In this document: positions 1-8,380 of the stretch, in pieces
How positions within the stretch are numbered: the first letter of the stretch is position 1
Layout of the letters: each line of letters begins with the position of its first letter
DNA from: Thalassobius sp965218685
Lineage (GTDB): Bacteria; Pseudomonadota; Alphaproteobacteria; Rhodobacterales; Rhodobacteraceae
Reading direction: 5' to 3'
DNA length: 64,000 nucleotides
Assembly (NCBI RefSeq): GCF_965218685.1
Contig: NZ_OZ244657.1
Location: 2,852,001-2,916,000, forward strand
Position numbers and translations under genes: made by a program
The notes under the pieces: generated by a model
What the model saw: the letters and a program-made list of their open reading frames with translations, nothing else
Told to the model about the DNA's origin: nothing
Databases searched by the model: none

Positions 1-851
1 CCCTTGCGGCGGTCGTTGCGGAATTCGCCGGGCAACTGGAGCAGATCGGCGTCACCTTTCCCCATGATCTTGCCGGTGCGCTGACCATTCTGGACGGGCG
101 TATTCATCCGCGCACCGCTGCGCGCCTGCGCTCTCAGGCAGGTGTGCGCCAATATGCTGATCCGTGGGACCGGATTCGCGCCATGACCGCGCAGGCTTTG
201 CTGCCCATTTTCGAAACCGAAGCGATCGAGATTGCCGCCGTGGTCATGTCAAAACTAGAGGTCCCCCACGCGGCCGAGATGCTTTCTTTGTTGCCGGGCG
301 ACCGCGCGCGCCGCATCACCTATGCAATGTCCCAGACCGGTGCGGTGACCCCTGACACGGTGGACCGGATCGGCCTGTCTTTGGCCGCGCAAATGGACGC
401 CCGCCCAGAACGCGCTTTTGAAGACGGCCCGGAAAAACGCGTGGGGGCGATCCTGAATTTCTCGTCGACCGAAACCCGCGATACCCTGCTGTCCGCGCTT
501 GAGGGCGAGGATCAGGATTTTGCCGAACGCGTGCGAAAAACCATCTTTACTTTCAAGGATATCCCCGCGCGGATCGCTCCGCTGGACGTCGCCAAAGTCA
601 CCCGTGCGGTCGATCAGGCCGATCTTGTCACCGCCCTTGCCCATGCCCAAACGACCGAAGATGCGGCGGTGGCCGAATATATCCTGTCCAACCTTTCGTC
701 CCGCATGGCCGATTCCCTGCGAGACGAAATTTCAGAGGCTGGCACGATCAAACCCAAAGCCGGGGAAGAGGCGATGACCGCGGTGATCGTGGCCATCCGG
801 TCCCTCGCTGACGCCGGTGAATTGGAGATGATTAGCGACGACGACGAATAA
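1..851 (+). CDS. fliG: Flagellar motor switch protein FliG, 3' part
   Basis: The reading frame is open from the first bases of the window (first full codon at 3) with no stop, so the true start lies upstream; 282 residues are visible. They match the middle and C-terminal armadillo-like domains of FliG. A segment with PHAAEMLSLLP is the FliG-M type repeat, and a RKTIFTFKDI stretch followed by LSSRMADSLRDEI resembles the FliG C-terminal domain that meets the MotA stator. The acidic end (SDDDE) is common in the family. FliG is the cytoplasmic rotor protein that converts ion flow into torque and reversal. No other flagellar gene follows, so this is either the end of a flagellar operon or an isolated copy. 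The family call comes from motif recall, not an alignment. Confidence 0.8.
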   Translation, partial: LAAVVAEFAGQLEQIGVTFPHDLAGALTILDGRIHPRTAARLRSQAGVRQYADPWDRIRAMTAQALLPIFETEAIEIAAVVMSKLEVPHAAEMLSLLPGDRARRITYAMSQTGAVTPDTVDRIGLSLAAQMDARPERAFEDGPEKRVGAILNFSSTETRDTLLSALEGEDQDFAERVRKTIFTFKDIPARIAPLDVAKVTRAVDQADLVTALAHAQTTEDAAVAEYILSNLSSRMADSLRDEISEAGTIKPKAGEEAMTAVIVAIRSLADAGELEMISDDDE

Positions 852-929
852 ATTCACCACCGAACTGGCTGGACACGAATTGATATAGCTCATAACATTC
901 TGGGGAATTCAATTCCTCAGGACATCTGT

Positions 930-1787
930 ATGAGCCGCCTCTCGCCCAATGCCAAGGCCATCCTCATGATGGTTGGCGCCATCTTCTGCCTTTCGGCCAT
1001 GGACGCGACAGCCAAGGAACTGAATAATCACGTCGGCATCATCCCCATGGTCTGGGCGCGGTATGCGGGCCAAGGCCTGGTGGTGCTGATCTTCGTTGCG
1101 CCCCGGCTAAGACAGGTGGTCAAGACCAATTTTCCGGTATTGCAGGTCACCCGTTCACTCCTCCTGATGATCGGAACCTCGTGTTTTTTCACCGGCCTTG
1201 CACATATAGATCTGGCCGAGGCGACGGCGATTATGAACATCAACCCGGTGCTGATCACCCTGGGGGCGGCGCTTTTTCTGGGCGAACGCCTTGGACCACG
1301 GCGCCTGTTCGGTGTCATTGCGGCCCTGATCGGCGCGATGATCGTGATCCGCCCCGGCTCGGGCGTTCTGTCTGTCTGGGCGCTGTTCCCGCTGACTGCT
1401 GCCTGCTGCTATACCGGCTTCAGCCTGATTACACGCTATGTTGGCAGGTCCGAGGATCCGTGGACCTCGCTTTTCTACACTGCTGTGATTGGTGCTGTCG
1501 GGTTCTCTTTGGCGGTACCGTTTTTCTGGGAATCGCCCAGCCCCACGGCCATCGGGTTGATGCTGGTGCTGGCTTTTTTTGGCACAATCTCGCAGTTGCT
1601 TCTGATCCGGGCGCTGTCCATAGGCGAGGCCGCGATGCTGGCCCCCTTTGCATATACCGGCCTGATCTTCGCCACCTTCTGGGGAATTTCGATCTTTGCG
1701 GAATATCCTGACCTGTGGACGGTCATTGGCGCCCTTGTGATCGCCGTGTCCGGGATTTATGTGTGGCATCGGGAAACAAGAGCCTAG
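930..1787 (+). CDS. EamA/DMT-family transporter
   Basis: 285 residues, almost entirely hydrophobic, with about ten predicted membrane helices arranged as two EamA repeats. The first repeat ends with an acidic cluster near the LGERLGPRR motif, which is typical after helix 4 in drug/metabolite transporters. The N-terminal SPNAKAILMM start and the DATAKEL segment resemble the alphaproteobacterial DMT subgroup often annotated as RhaT/RarD-like or S-adenosylmethionine-uptake-like. The substrate cannot be read from sequence. The ATG at 930 follows a weak AGGA at about 918. Its TAG stop at 1785-1787 lies 7 bases before the GTG of the following acyltransferase, so the two are probably co-transcribed. 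Confidence 0.85.
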   Translation: MSRLSPNAKAILMMVGAIFCLSAMDATAKELNNHVGIIPMVWARYAGQGLVVLIFVAPRLRQVVKTNFPVLQVTRSLLLMIGTSCFFTGLAHIDLAEATAIMNINPVLITLGAALFLGERLGPRRLFGVIAALIGAMIVIRPGSGVLSVWALFPLTAACCYTGFSLITRYVGRSEDPWTSLFYTAVIGAVGFSLAVPFFWESPSPTAIGLMLVLAFFGTISQLLLIRALSIGEAAMLAPFAYTGLIFATFWGISIFAEYPDLWTVIGALVIAVSGIYVWHRETRA

Positions 1788-1794
1788 AGGCCGC

Positions 1795-2676
1795 GTGGCA
1801 CAAGCAAAACCAACCGGAACCTGGCAAGACTGGGTCTTTGACCGCATTCTGCGTGGTCTGATCGGCACGGCCCTGGCCCTGCCCTGGAGCCTGCGTGTCC
1901 GCTTTATCGGCTGGTTCGTCCGCCGCATTCTGGCTCCGATGGTGGGCTACCGGGATCGGGCGATGGCCAACCTGGCCTATATCTACCCAGACATGCCCGA
2001 AACGCGCCGCCGCCAGATCGCCGATGCCGTCGCCGACAACGCCGGCCGCACCATGATCGAAAATTACGACACTCAGGGCCTTTTGGAGCGTACCAAGGAT
2101 CAGGTAATCTCGGGGCCCGGTCTGGCCGCCCTGGAACAGGCCCGCGCCGAGGGGCGTCCTGTCATGATGGTGACAGCCCATTTCGCCAATTTCGAGGTTC
2201 CGCGCGCCGCCCTGGTCAATCGTGGGTTCCAGATCGGCGGGCTGTACCGGCCCCTTTCTAACCCCTATTTCAACGCCCACTACGCCAAGAATATGGAGCG
2301 CCTGTCAGGCCCCGTTTTCCCGCAGGGCGCGCAGGGCACGATGGGGCTGGTCCGCCATATCCTCAAGGGCGGCATGGGCGTTTTGCTGTTCGATATCTAC
2401 GCGGCTGGGGGGCGGCCAATATCATTCCTGGGCAAACCCGCGATGACGCAGACCTCGGCGGCGGATATTGCCCTTAGAACCAAGGCCTTACTGATCCCGT
2501 TCTTCGCCATTCGTCGCGCGGACGGGCTGACATTCGACGTGCAGATCGACGCTCCGATTGAACACACCACGGCCGAAAGAATGACGCGGGAAATGACTGA
2601 GAGGCTGGAAGAACGGATCAAGGATCACCCCGAACAATGGTTCTGGATTCACCGCCGCTGGAGCAAGACGCTTTAG
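1795..2676 (+). CDS. LpxL/HtrB-like lysophospholipid acyltransferase
   Basis: 293 residues from a GTG at 1795, preceded by AGAGG at 1786-1790; an upstream ATG at 1759 lies inside the previous gene and has no good ribosome site. An N-terminal hydrophobic segment (residues about 15-40) would anchor it to the inner membrane. TAHFANFE supplies the H-X4-acidic catalytic motif of glycerolipid and lipid A acyltransferases. QWFWIHRRW near the end is the characteristic C-terminal motif of the lauroyl/myristoyl transferases. The role is late acylation of lipid A or a related amphiphile using acyl-ACP. The stop overlaps the stop of the convergent DUF1223 gene (shared bases 2673-2676). Confidence 0.85.
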   Translation: MAQAKPTGTWQDWVFDRILRGLIGTALALPWSLRVRFIGWFVRRILAPMVGYRDRAMANLAYIYPDMPETRRRQIADAVADNAGRTMIENYDTQGLLERTKDQVISGPGLAALEQARAEGRPVMMVTAHFANFEVPRAALVNRGFQIGGLYRPLSNPYFNAHYAKNMERLSGPVFPQGAQGTMGLVRHILKGGMGVLLFDIYAAGGRPISFLGKPAMTQTSAADIALRTKALLIPFFAIRRADGLTFDVQIDAPIEHTTAERMTREMTERLEERIKDHPEQWFWIHRRWSKTL

Positions 2677-3374
2677 CGCAGGCGCGCCGTGGCCAGCACC
2701 TCGCCGGGGCCGTGACGCTGAACGATCACCACCACCGGTGCATCACCCGTGATCTTGCCCGTCGTCGACAAAGGCGCGCGCGGATCCCATTCACCGACCA
2801 GTTTCCAATCGGTCACGATGTTTGAATACTGGATTGTCCGGCCCGCGTTCTCTCCGCGGCGGATCATCACCTGCTTGCCGGGCATATAGCGCACCATCTG
2901 CACCAAAAGCGGCTCATTCAGGGGACGATCGGCGCTGGCCGTGATGGTCAGTCTATCACCCTGACGCTTCAACCCGACAGAAACTGCAGGCTCCTTGGCC
3001 GCATGTTTTCTGATCAGGTCGTTCACATCCATCGGATGGTTGCCAACAACGTGCTCTTGCCCGCCAACGATCATCTGGGGCGTATAGATCGACCGCCGGC
3101 CAGCCGAAACCGCATAGGATTTCTGTCGCTTGGTGAACTTGGCCTGCGCAAATTCGTCCGGCCAACCGATATAGTCCCAGTAATCCACGTGCAGCGCCAG
3201 GGCGATAACGTCGTCACGCTTGGCCAGCTTGTTCATGAACGCATCGGCGGGCGGGCAGGACGAACACCCCTGCGAGGTATAAAGCTCGACCAGTACAGGA
3301 TGGTCATCGGCCATGGCCGGCAAGGCAGCCACGCCCAGAAAAGCAGCCGCAATCCATCTGACAAGTTTACGCAT
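2673..3374 (-). CDS. DUF1223 secreted thioredoxin-fold protein
   Basis: 233 residues from the ATG at 3374; a longer frame reaches 3440, but the shorter start gives a clean signal peptide (MRKLVRWIAAAFLGVAALPA, cleaved near AMA-DD). The mature N-terminus has VELYTSQGCSSCPPAD, the CxxC signature of the DUF1223 family, which has a thioredoxin-like fold and is usually periplasmic. Further conserved pieces are HVDYWDYIGW and IYTPQMIVGG. The biochemical role is not established. It lies downstream of ccmG, 96 bases away and on the same strand, so a place in periplasmic thiol chemistry or c-type cytochrome assembly is plausible but inferred. Confidence 0.85.
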   Translation of the reverse strand: MRKLVRWIAAAFLGVAALPAMADDHPVLVELYTSQGCSSCPPADAFMNKLAKRDDVIALALHVDYWDYIGWPDEFAQAKFTKRQKSYAVSAGRRSIYTPQMIVGGQEHVVGNHPMDVNDLIRKHAAKEPAVSVGLKRQGDRLTITASADRPLNEPLLVQMVRYMPGKQVMIRRGENAGRTIQYSNIVTDWKLVGEWDPRAPLSTTGKITGDAPVVVIVQRHGPGEVLATARLR

Positions 3375-3470
3375 GATGCATCGATCCCCGGTTAGTCCTG
3401 AGCTTAGTCTTAGGCATTTGGACTTGAAATAACCAATCAAGGTTTCGTCAGCCCCCGGTGATCTGTTTGG

Positions 3471-4013
3471 TTACTGGGCCGCTGTCGCCGCCTTGATGGT
3501 TTCGCCCAGCTTACCTTCGATGACGCGCTGAGTGATCGGGCCCGCGTGACGCATCAGGATGCGCCCTTCGCCATCGATCACATAGGTTTCAGGAACGCCG
3601 TAAACGCCCCAGTTCAGCCCCATACGGCCCGTATCGTCCTGACTGACCGCCACATAGGGGTTGCCCAATTCGGCCAGGAATTTCAGCGCGGCTTCTGGCT
3701 TGTCCTTGTAGTTCACGCCATAGATCGGCACGCCCTGATCGGCCAGAGCCTCTAGGTTGGGGTGCTCGACCCGGCAAGGGGCGCACCACGAGGCCCAGAA
3801 ATTCACCAGTTTCACCTGCCCGTCGCGCAGCGCTGCATCCGTGAACTCGGGCAGGTCCGACAAGGCAATGGCCTGCACCGCGGGGGCCTGTTTCCCGGCC
3901 AAGGCGGTGGGCAACTCGTCAGGGTTTTCGCGCTGCATCCCAACCATGAACATCACGGCCAAACCAGCAAACACCAGCGGCGGAGCGATCATCAAAGGTG
4001 AGATTTTAGCCAT
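3471..4013 (-). CDS. ccmG: Thiol:disulfide interchange protein CcmG/DsbE
   Basis: 180 residues starting at the ATG at 4013, which overlaps the ccmD stop; an ATG 21 bases upstream is less likely. There is one N-terminal membrane anchor (residues about 6-26) and then a periplasmic thioredoxin fold with the active site NFWASWCAPCRVEHP. The later GVPETYVID contains the cis-proline loop normal for CcmG. The protein reduces the CXXCH cysteines of apocytochrome c before heme ligation. It is the last gene of the ccmA-B-C-D-G run. Length and motifs are normal. Confidence 0.93.
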   Translation of the reverse strand: MAKISPLMIAPPLVFAGLAVMFMVGMQRENPDELPTALAGKQAPAVQAIALSDLPEFTDAALRDGQVKLVNFWASWCAPCRVEHPNLEALADQGVPIYGVNYKDKPEAALKFLAELGNPYVAVSQDDTGRMGLNWGVYGVPETYVIDGEGRILMRHAGPITQRVIEGKLGETIKAATAAQ

Positions 4014-4164
4014 TCTTGCGACCCCTTTGTTCAACCTCTTCCAGCGCGGCCTTTGCCTTGCGCGCGCGCAAGATACTTACCACCACCAACAGCACGATCA
4101 TCGTGATCGACACCGCGTACGAGGACAGAACCTCGGTCTGGTACTTGCCAAGATCCGGAATCAT
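4006..4164 (-). CDS. ccmD: Heme exporter protein CcmD
   Basis: A 52-residue protein starting at the ATG at 4164, which shares ATGA with the ccmC stop. It has the usual CcmD shape: a short acidic start (MIPDLGKYQTEV), one membrane helix (about residues 12-33), then a charged tail rich in Arg, Lys and Glu. CcmD stabilises CcmC and CcmE and helps release holo-CcmE from the CcmABC complex. The next gene, ccmG, starts inside its last codons. Identification rests on size, topology and position, as the family is weakly conserved. Confidence 0.9.
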   Translation of the reverse strand: MIPDLGKYQTEVLSSYAVSITMIVLLVVVSILRARKAKAALEEVEQRGRKNG

Positions 4165-4895
4165 TGCCCCAACCTTTCCCGAGCCATCAGCGCGCGCATC
4201 CGGCGCGCTCGGATTTCCGTTTGCGTGCGCAGGAACACCAGCGCAATGAACAGCAGCACAAAGCCCGCGATACACAGCAGCAGCGGATTATAAAAGGCGT
4301 CGTGCACGTGTTCTTCTTTGTCCAGCGACAGCGACGCCCCCTGGTGCAGCCCCTGGTTCCAGAAATTCACGGCATAGCGGCTGAGCAGTGCAAAGACCGA
4401 TCCCACAAGGCACAGGATCGAGGTCAGGTCCGCCGCCGTATCGTCATTCTCGATCGCGGCCCACAGGGCCATGTAGCCAAGATAGAACAGGAACAGGATC
4501 AAAAAGCTGGTCAGGCGCGGATCCCATTCCCACCAGGTACCCCACATGGGCTGGCCCCAGATCGCCCCGGTCGCCAGCGCGATCAGCGTCATCACGGCGC
4601 CCACGGGCGCGGCCGCACGGGCCGCCAGCGCCGAAACATGATGCCGCCGCACGATCCACACAAGCGAGGCTACCAGCATCATGATCCACGCATTGATCGC
4701 CATCAAAGCTGAGGGCACATGCAGGAAGATGATCTTCACGGTCGAGCCTTGCTTGTAGTCATCGGGCGTAAAGAAGAAGCCCCAGATCAGCCCCGAAACC
4801 AGCGCGGCCAGCGCAAGCACGGAAATCCACGGCAAAAGCTTGTCCGTGGTGGCGATGAACTTCTTCGGATTGGCATATTCCCAGATCGAGGCCAT
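4161..4895 (-). CDS. ccmC: Heme transporter subunit CcmC
   Basis: 244 residues, six predicted membrane helices. The tryptophan-rich motif MWGTWWEWDPRLTS (the WWD domain that holds heme at the periplasmic face) is intact, and histidines flank it in FLHVPSAL and VNFWNQGLHQG, as in other CcmC proteins. CcmC loads heme onto CcmE. It is separated from ccmB by 46 bases and overlaps ccmD by 4, consistent with one transcript. Length is typical. Confidence 0.95.
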   Translation of the reverse strand: MASIWEYANPKKFIATTDKLLPWISVLALAALVSGLIWGFFFTPDDYKQGSTVKIIFLHVPSALMAINAWIMMLVASLVWIVRRHHVSALAARAAAPVGAVMTLIALATGAIWGQPMWGTWWEWDPRLTSFLILFLFYLGYMALWAAIENDDTAADLTSILCLVGSVFALLSRYAVNFWNQGLHQGASLSLDKEEHVHDAFYNPLLLCIAGFVLLFIALVFLRTQTEIRARRMRALMARERLGQ

Positions 4896-4941
4896 GTCTT
4901 TTTCCTAATTCTTCGTGGCGCGGACGCAACTCACATCCGCG

Positions 4942-5598
4942 TTAGCGTAGGTTCACCCTCAGTACCGCAGCCGAGGCAAAAGGCAAAAGCGCGATAGCGC
5001 CGCAGGTAATCCCGGCCAGCATCAACAACGGCGTGGCATAGTCCATCGTTTCCGCGCCGCGCCGCGCAACTTCGGCCCCGAAAATCAGGGTTGGCACATA
5101 AAGCGGCAGCACCAGCAGGCTTAGCAGCAGACCGCCGCGCTTGATCCCGACGGTCAGGGCCGCGCCAAAGGTACCGATCACGCTCAGCGCCGGGGTGCCC
5201 AGCAGCAAAGAGATCACCAGCGGGCCATATCCCGGCGCGGGCAGGTTCAGCAGGACGCCAAAGACCGGCGCCGCAATCACCAGTGGCAGCCCTGTGGTCA
5301 GCCAATGGGCCAGTGCCTTGATCGACACTGCGGCCTCAAGCGGTACAGGTGCCGTGGCCAGCAGATCCAGCGATCCGTCCTCCCAATCCAGCGCAAAGAT
5401 GCGGTCCAGCGACAAAAGGCAGGCCAGCAGCGCCCCCAGCCACAAGATCCCCGAGGCGATCTTGGCCAGCAGCGCCGATTGCGGCCCGACGCCAAAAGGC
5501 ACCAGCACCACCACGATCAGGAAAAACGCCAAGCCAAGGCCAAAGCCCCCACCCGCGCGGATCGCCAGCCGCATGTCACGGATCAAAAGCGCTATCAC
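4942..5598 (-). CDS. ccmB: Heme exporter protein CcmB
   Basis: 218 residues from a GTG at 5598 that overlaps the ccmA stop as GTGA. It has six predicted membrane helices and the conserved LDRIFALDWEDGSLDLL segment, which is the cytoplasmic loop contacting the CcmA ATPase. It forms the membrane part of the CcmAB ABC complex, which drives release of holo-CcmE during cytochrome c maturation. Position and length are standard. Confidence 0.93.
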   Translation of the reverse strand: MIALLIRDMRLAIRAGGGFGLGLAFFLIVVVLVPFGVGPQSALLAKIASGILWLGALLACLLSLDRIFALDWEDGSLDLLATAPVPLEAAVSIKALAHWLTTGLPLVIAAPVFGVLLNLPAPGYGPLVISLLLGTPALSVIGTFGAALTVGIKRGGLLLSLLVLPLYVPTLIFGAEVARRGAETMDYATPLLMLAGITCGAIALLPFASAAVLRVNLR

Positions 5599-6212
5599 AA
5601 GAAAGCTCCGTCAAAGTCATCCAAAGCGGGCGCCTTGGCCTTGAAGGGCGCCACGTCCAGCACGCGCGCCTCGTCCAGACCCAGATCAATATGCGTCGCC
5701 AGCAGCGCCAGCCCACCGCCCCGCAAATGCGCCCGCACCGCATCGGCAAACATCGCAACGGCTGAGACATCCAGCGACACGGTCGGCTCGTCCAGCACCC
5801 AGACAGGCCGGCCTGTTACCACCATACGCGCCAGTCCCAGACGGCGCTTTTGCCCTGCAGACAAGGATCCAGCTGGCCGGTCAATCAGCCCATGCAGATC
5901 AAACGCTTTCAGCGCCGGCTCGATTGTTTCGGTGCCAAAGACATCCGCCCAGAATTGCAGGTTCTCGCGCACCGTCAGCACGGCCTTCAGCCCGTCGGCA
6001 TGGGCGGCATAGGCCATTGCCTCGCGCTCCAGACCGATTTCACCGGCCAAGGCGGGCTGCAGACCGGCGATGGTGCGCAACAGCGTGGTCTTGCCGCAGC
6101 CATTGGGCCCGCGCAGCACCAAGGCTTCGCCCGCTTTGACGCGGAAGGAAACCCCTTCAAGCACCGGAACACCGCCACGCGCGACGGCCAGATCAGAAAC
6201 GTTCAACTCCAT
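5595..6212 (-). CDS. ccmA: Cytochrome c biogenesis ATPase CcmA
   Basis: 205 residues. Walker A is GPNGCGKTTLLRTIAGL, the ABC signature is LSAGQKRRLGLARM, and Walker B is VWVLDEPTVSLD. The short length without extra domains is typical of CcmA. It pairs with CcmB and couples ATP hydrolysis to cycling of the CcmE heme chaperone. It is the first gene of ccmABCDG; the Mth938-domain gene ends 81 bases upstream, so the operon may have its own promoter or be part of a longer yajC-to-ccm transcript. Confidence 0.95.
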   Translation of the reverse strand: MELNVSDLAVARGGVPVLEGVSFRVKAGEALVLRGPNGCGKTTLLRTIAGLQPALAGEIGLEREAMAYAAHADGLKAVLTVRENLQFWADVFGTETIEPALKAFDLHGLIDRPAGSLSAGQKRRLGLARMVVTGRPVWVLDEPTVSLDVSAVAMFADAVRAHLRGGGLALLATHIDLGLDEARVLDVAPFKAKAPALDDFDGAFL

Positions 6213-6293
6213 GCAGTTGTCCTACCTGATTGGCGGCGTTGCGAAAACCAAAAGCGCGGCCATCCGTGGATATTTTCGCACCCGTGCGTCACG

Positions 6294-6647
6294 TCAAACC
6301 GGCATCACTGCCGCTGCGATCCGGCGCCCTTCCGAGGCGAGGACGTTATAGGTGCGGCAGGCTGCGGGGCTGGCCATGACCTCCAGCCCGATCCCCAGCG
6401 TTTCGATGCGGGTGCGCAGGGCTGCCGGGGCATGAGCGATCTCGGGGCCCATCCCAAGGAAAATCACGTCCACTTCACCGGCCAATGCCTCAAGCGCGGC
6501 CAGATCTTCAAACCCGCCCCAGCTGCGCGCCGAGGTCAGGGTCACCAAGGCCGGGCCCTCGATCACGTGACCAGCCACGCGAAAGAACCCCGGCCCGTAG
6601 CTGTCAAAGGGCACCGCGTCGGTATAGGTAATCTCGTTCAGCTCCAT
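6294..6647 (-). CDS. Mth938-like domain protein (DUF498/NDUFAF3-type)
   Basis: 117 residues with the Mth938/NDUFAF3 fold signatures: the IEGPALVT strand, the VDVIFLGMGPEI loop, and a C-terminal VMASPAACRTYNVLASEGRRIAAA stretch that is strongly conserved in this family. Mitochondrial relatives assist complex I assembly; the bacterial role is unclear. In alphaproteobacteria it commonly sits between secDF and ccmABC, as here. It lies 18 bases downstream of the TauE-like gene, which suggests cotranscription. Confidence 0.88.
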   Translation of the reverse strand: MELNEITYTDAVPFDSYGPGFFRVAGHVIEGPALVTLTSARSWGGFEDLAALEALAGEVDVIFLGMGPEIAHAPAALRTRIETLGIGLEVMASPAACRTYNVLASEGRRIAAAVMPV

Positions 6648-6665
6648 TCCGGCGCCTCCTTTGAT

Positions 6666-7418
6666 TTAGTCCCAAAGCGGCAGGCCCAGCACCGCCGCGG
6701 CCATGGTCACGCTGTAACCGGCAATGCGGTACATTCCCTGCCTGTCGGGCCGGAACATAGCGGCCCCGGCCAGATTGCCCAGCAGATTCGGTAACGCAAG
6801 GCCGATCCCCAGCAAAATGGGCACCCATTCAAGCCGCCCCTGCACACCAAACAGCGCCAAAAGCGAGGCATCGAACGCCACAAGATACATCATGATATTC
6901 GCCCGGATCACCCGCGCCGGCCCGCTGGAGGCAAGATACAGCAGGATCACCGGAGGCCCCGGCACCCCGGCAACGCCGCCCAGAAACCCGCTTAGCACCC
7001 CGGTGCCGGCCAGCATGGCCCCGCGCGGCTGGCCCCTGTATCGCAGCCCCGAAGCCAGCAGCACAGGCACCAGCAAAGCGGCCACGCAAACGGCATAGCG
7101 GAACACGTCCGGGTCCACGGCGTAAAGAACCATCAGCCCCACCGGCAGCGCCAGCGCAGCCCCAAGCCACAACAGGCCCACGTCCCGCGGGCGGCCTGTG
7201 CGCCAGGCGGCGGGCATGTTCGGCAACGGCCCCAGCACGTCCATCACAACCAGCGTGGTCAGTGCCCAGACCGGTGGCAAGAACAGCCCGGCGATGGGCA
7301 GATACACAAGGGCCGTGCCAAAGCCGGTAAAGCCTCGCACGGCCCCTGCGATAAACGTTGCAAGGATCAGCCAGACCAGCCCCTCTTGGGCCAGGATGGC
7401 CGTGATCAGATCAGGCAT
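6666..7418 (-). CDS. TauE/SafE-family membrane permease
   Basis: 250 residues with about eight hydrophobic segments. The N-terminal FIAGAVRGFTGFGTALVYLPI and the internal LSGFLGGVAGVPGPPVILLYL are the two half-repeats of the TauE/SafE family, which exports sulfite, sulfoacetate or other small organic acids. The substrate here is unknown. The start codon lies inside the last codons of secF (8-base overlap), so it is translated with the sec operon. Confidence 0.85.
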   Translation of the reverse strand: MPDLITAILAQEGLVWLILATFIAGAVRGFTGFGTALVYLPIAGLFLPPVWALTTLVVMDVLGPLPNMPAAWRTGRPRDVGLLWLGAALALPVGLMVLYAVDPDVFRYAVCVAALLVPVLLASGLRYRGQPRGAMLAGTGVLSGFLGGVAGVPGPPVILLYLASSGPARVIRANIMMYLVAFDASLLALFGVQGRLEWVPILLGIGLALPNLLGNLAGAAMFRPDRQGMYRIAGYSVTMAAAVLGLPLWD

Positions 7419-8379
7419 CCACGTTGGAGAACTGGTTGCCCTGGTTGTTATCCGGCTTGGACCAGTCGCGTTTCACGCCCAGCATCAGCACCACATTTTT
7501 CGCGACATAGACAGACGAATAGGTGCCTACGATAACGCCCCAGGTGATGGCAAAGACAAACCCCCGGATCACGTCCCCACCCAGCAGCAGAAGCGCGATC
7601 AGCGCCAGCAGCGTGGTCCCCGAGGTCATCAGCGTCCGGCTGAGGGTCTCGTTCACGGTACGGTTCATCAGGTCGGTCAGCGGCGTAGATTTGAACTTGA
7701 TCAGGTTCTCGCGCAGACGGTCAAAGATCACCACGGTGTCGTTGATCGAATAGCCCACGATGGTCAGCAGCGCCGCGATGGTCGCCAGGTCAAACCGGAT
7801 CTGGAACACCGAGAAAACACCGATGGTCAACACCACGTCATGGATCAGCGCAGCCACGGCACCGACCGAGAATTGCCATTCAAAACGCAGCCAGATGTAG
7901 AACAACAGCGCCGCCACAGCCGCCGCCAGCGACATAACGGCGGTCCAGATCAGCTCGCCCGAGACCTTGGGGCCAACCGATTCCACAGACGGAAAGCTGA
8001 TCGAGGGATCGACGCTTTGCAGCGCCTCTTCGATCAACAGGATGGTTTCGGGGCTAACGCTTTCCTCACCTTCCTGGGCCTGGATACGGATCATCGAGAC
8101 GTTCTTCTCGGGGCCGAAGGTGGGATCGAACACCTCGGTGATGGACACATCCCCCAGGTTCAGCGTGGTCAGGGCGTCGCGATAGGCGCCCACATCCACA
8201 GATGCCGTGGATTCGGTCCGAATGGTGGTACCACCGCGGAAATCGATGCCGAAGTTCAGCCCGATAAACAGCCAGCTGGCCAGGGACAGAACCATCGCAA
8301 CAGCGGACAGACCCATGGTCAGGTTGCGAAGGCGGAAAAAGTCGAAGTTCGGGACTTCGCGGAATAGTCGCAGGCGCAT
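7411..8379 (-). CDS. secF: Protein translocase subunit SecF
   Basis: 322 residues from the ATG at 8379, which has a GGAGG just upstream inside the secD end; a further in-frame ATG at 8415 is less likely. SecF hallmarks are the NFGIDFRGGTTIRT motif after the first helix, the large periplasmic P1 region, and IGYSINDTVVIFDRLREN in the membrane half. With SecD it uses proton flow to pull preproteins out on the periplasmic side. It begins 1 base after the secD stop. Confidence 0.95.
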   Translation of the reverse strand: MRLRLFREVPNFDFFRLRNLTMGLSAVAMVLSLASWLFIGLNFGIDFRGGTTIRTESTASVDVGAYRDALTTLNLGDVSITEVFDPTFGPEKNVSMIRIQAQEGEESVSPETILLIEEALQSVDPSISFPSVESVGPKVSGELIWTAVMSLAAAVAALLFYIWLRFEWQFSVGAVAALIHDVVLTIGVFSVFQIRFDLATIAALLTIVGYSINDTVVIFDRLRENLIKFKSTPLTDLMNRTVNETLSRTLMTSGTTLLALIALLLLGGDVIRGFVFAITWGVIVGTYSSVYVAKNVVLMLGVKRDWSKPDNNQGNQFSNVDA

Positions 8380-8380
8380 A

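Noticed and set aside
902..920. Near-perfect dyad TGGGGAATT-C-AATTCCTCA before the DMT gene
   Set aside because: It has one mismatch, no matching site elsewhere in the window and no nearby regulator. It could be an operator but cannot be supported.
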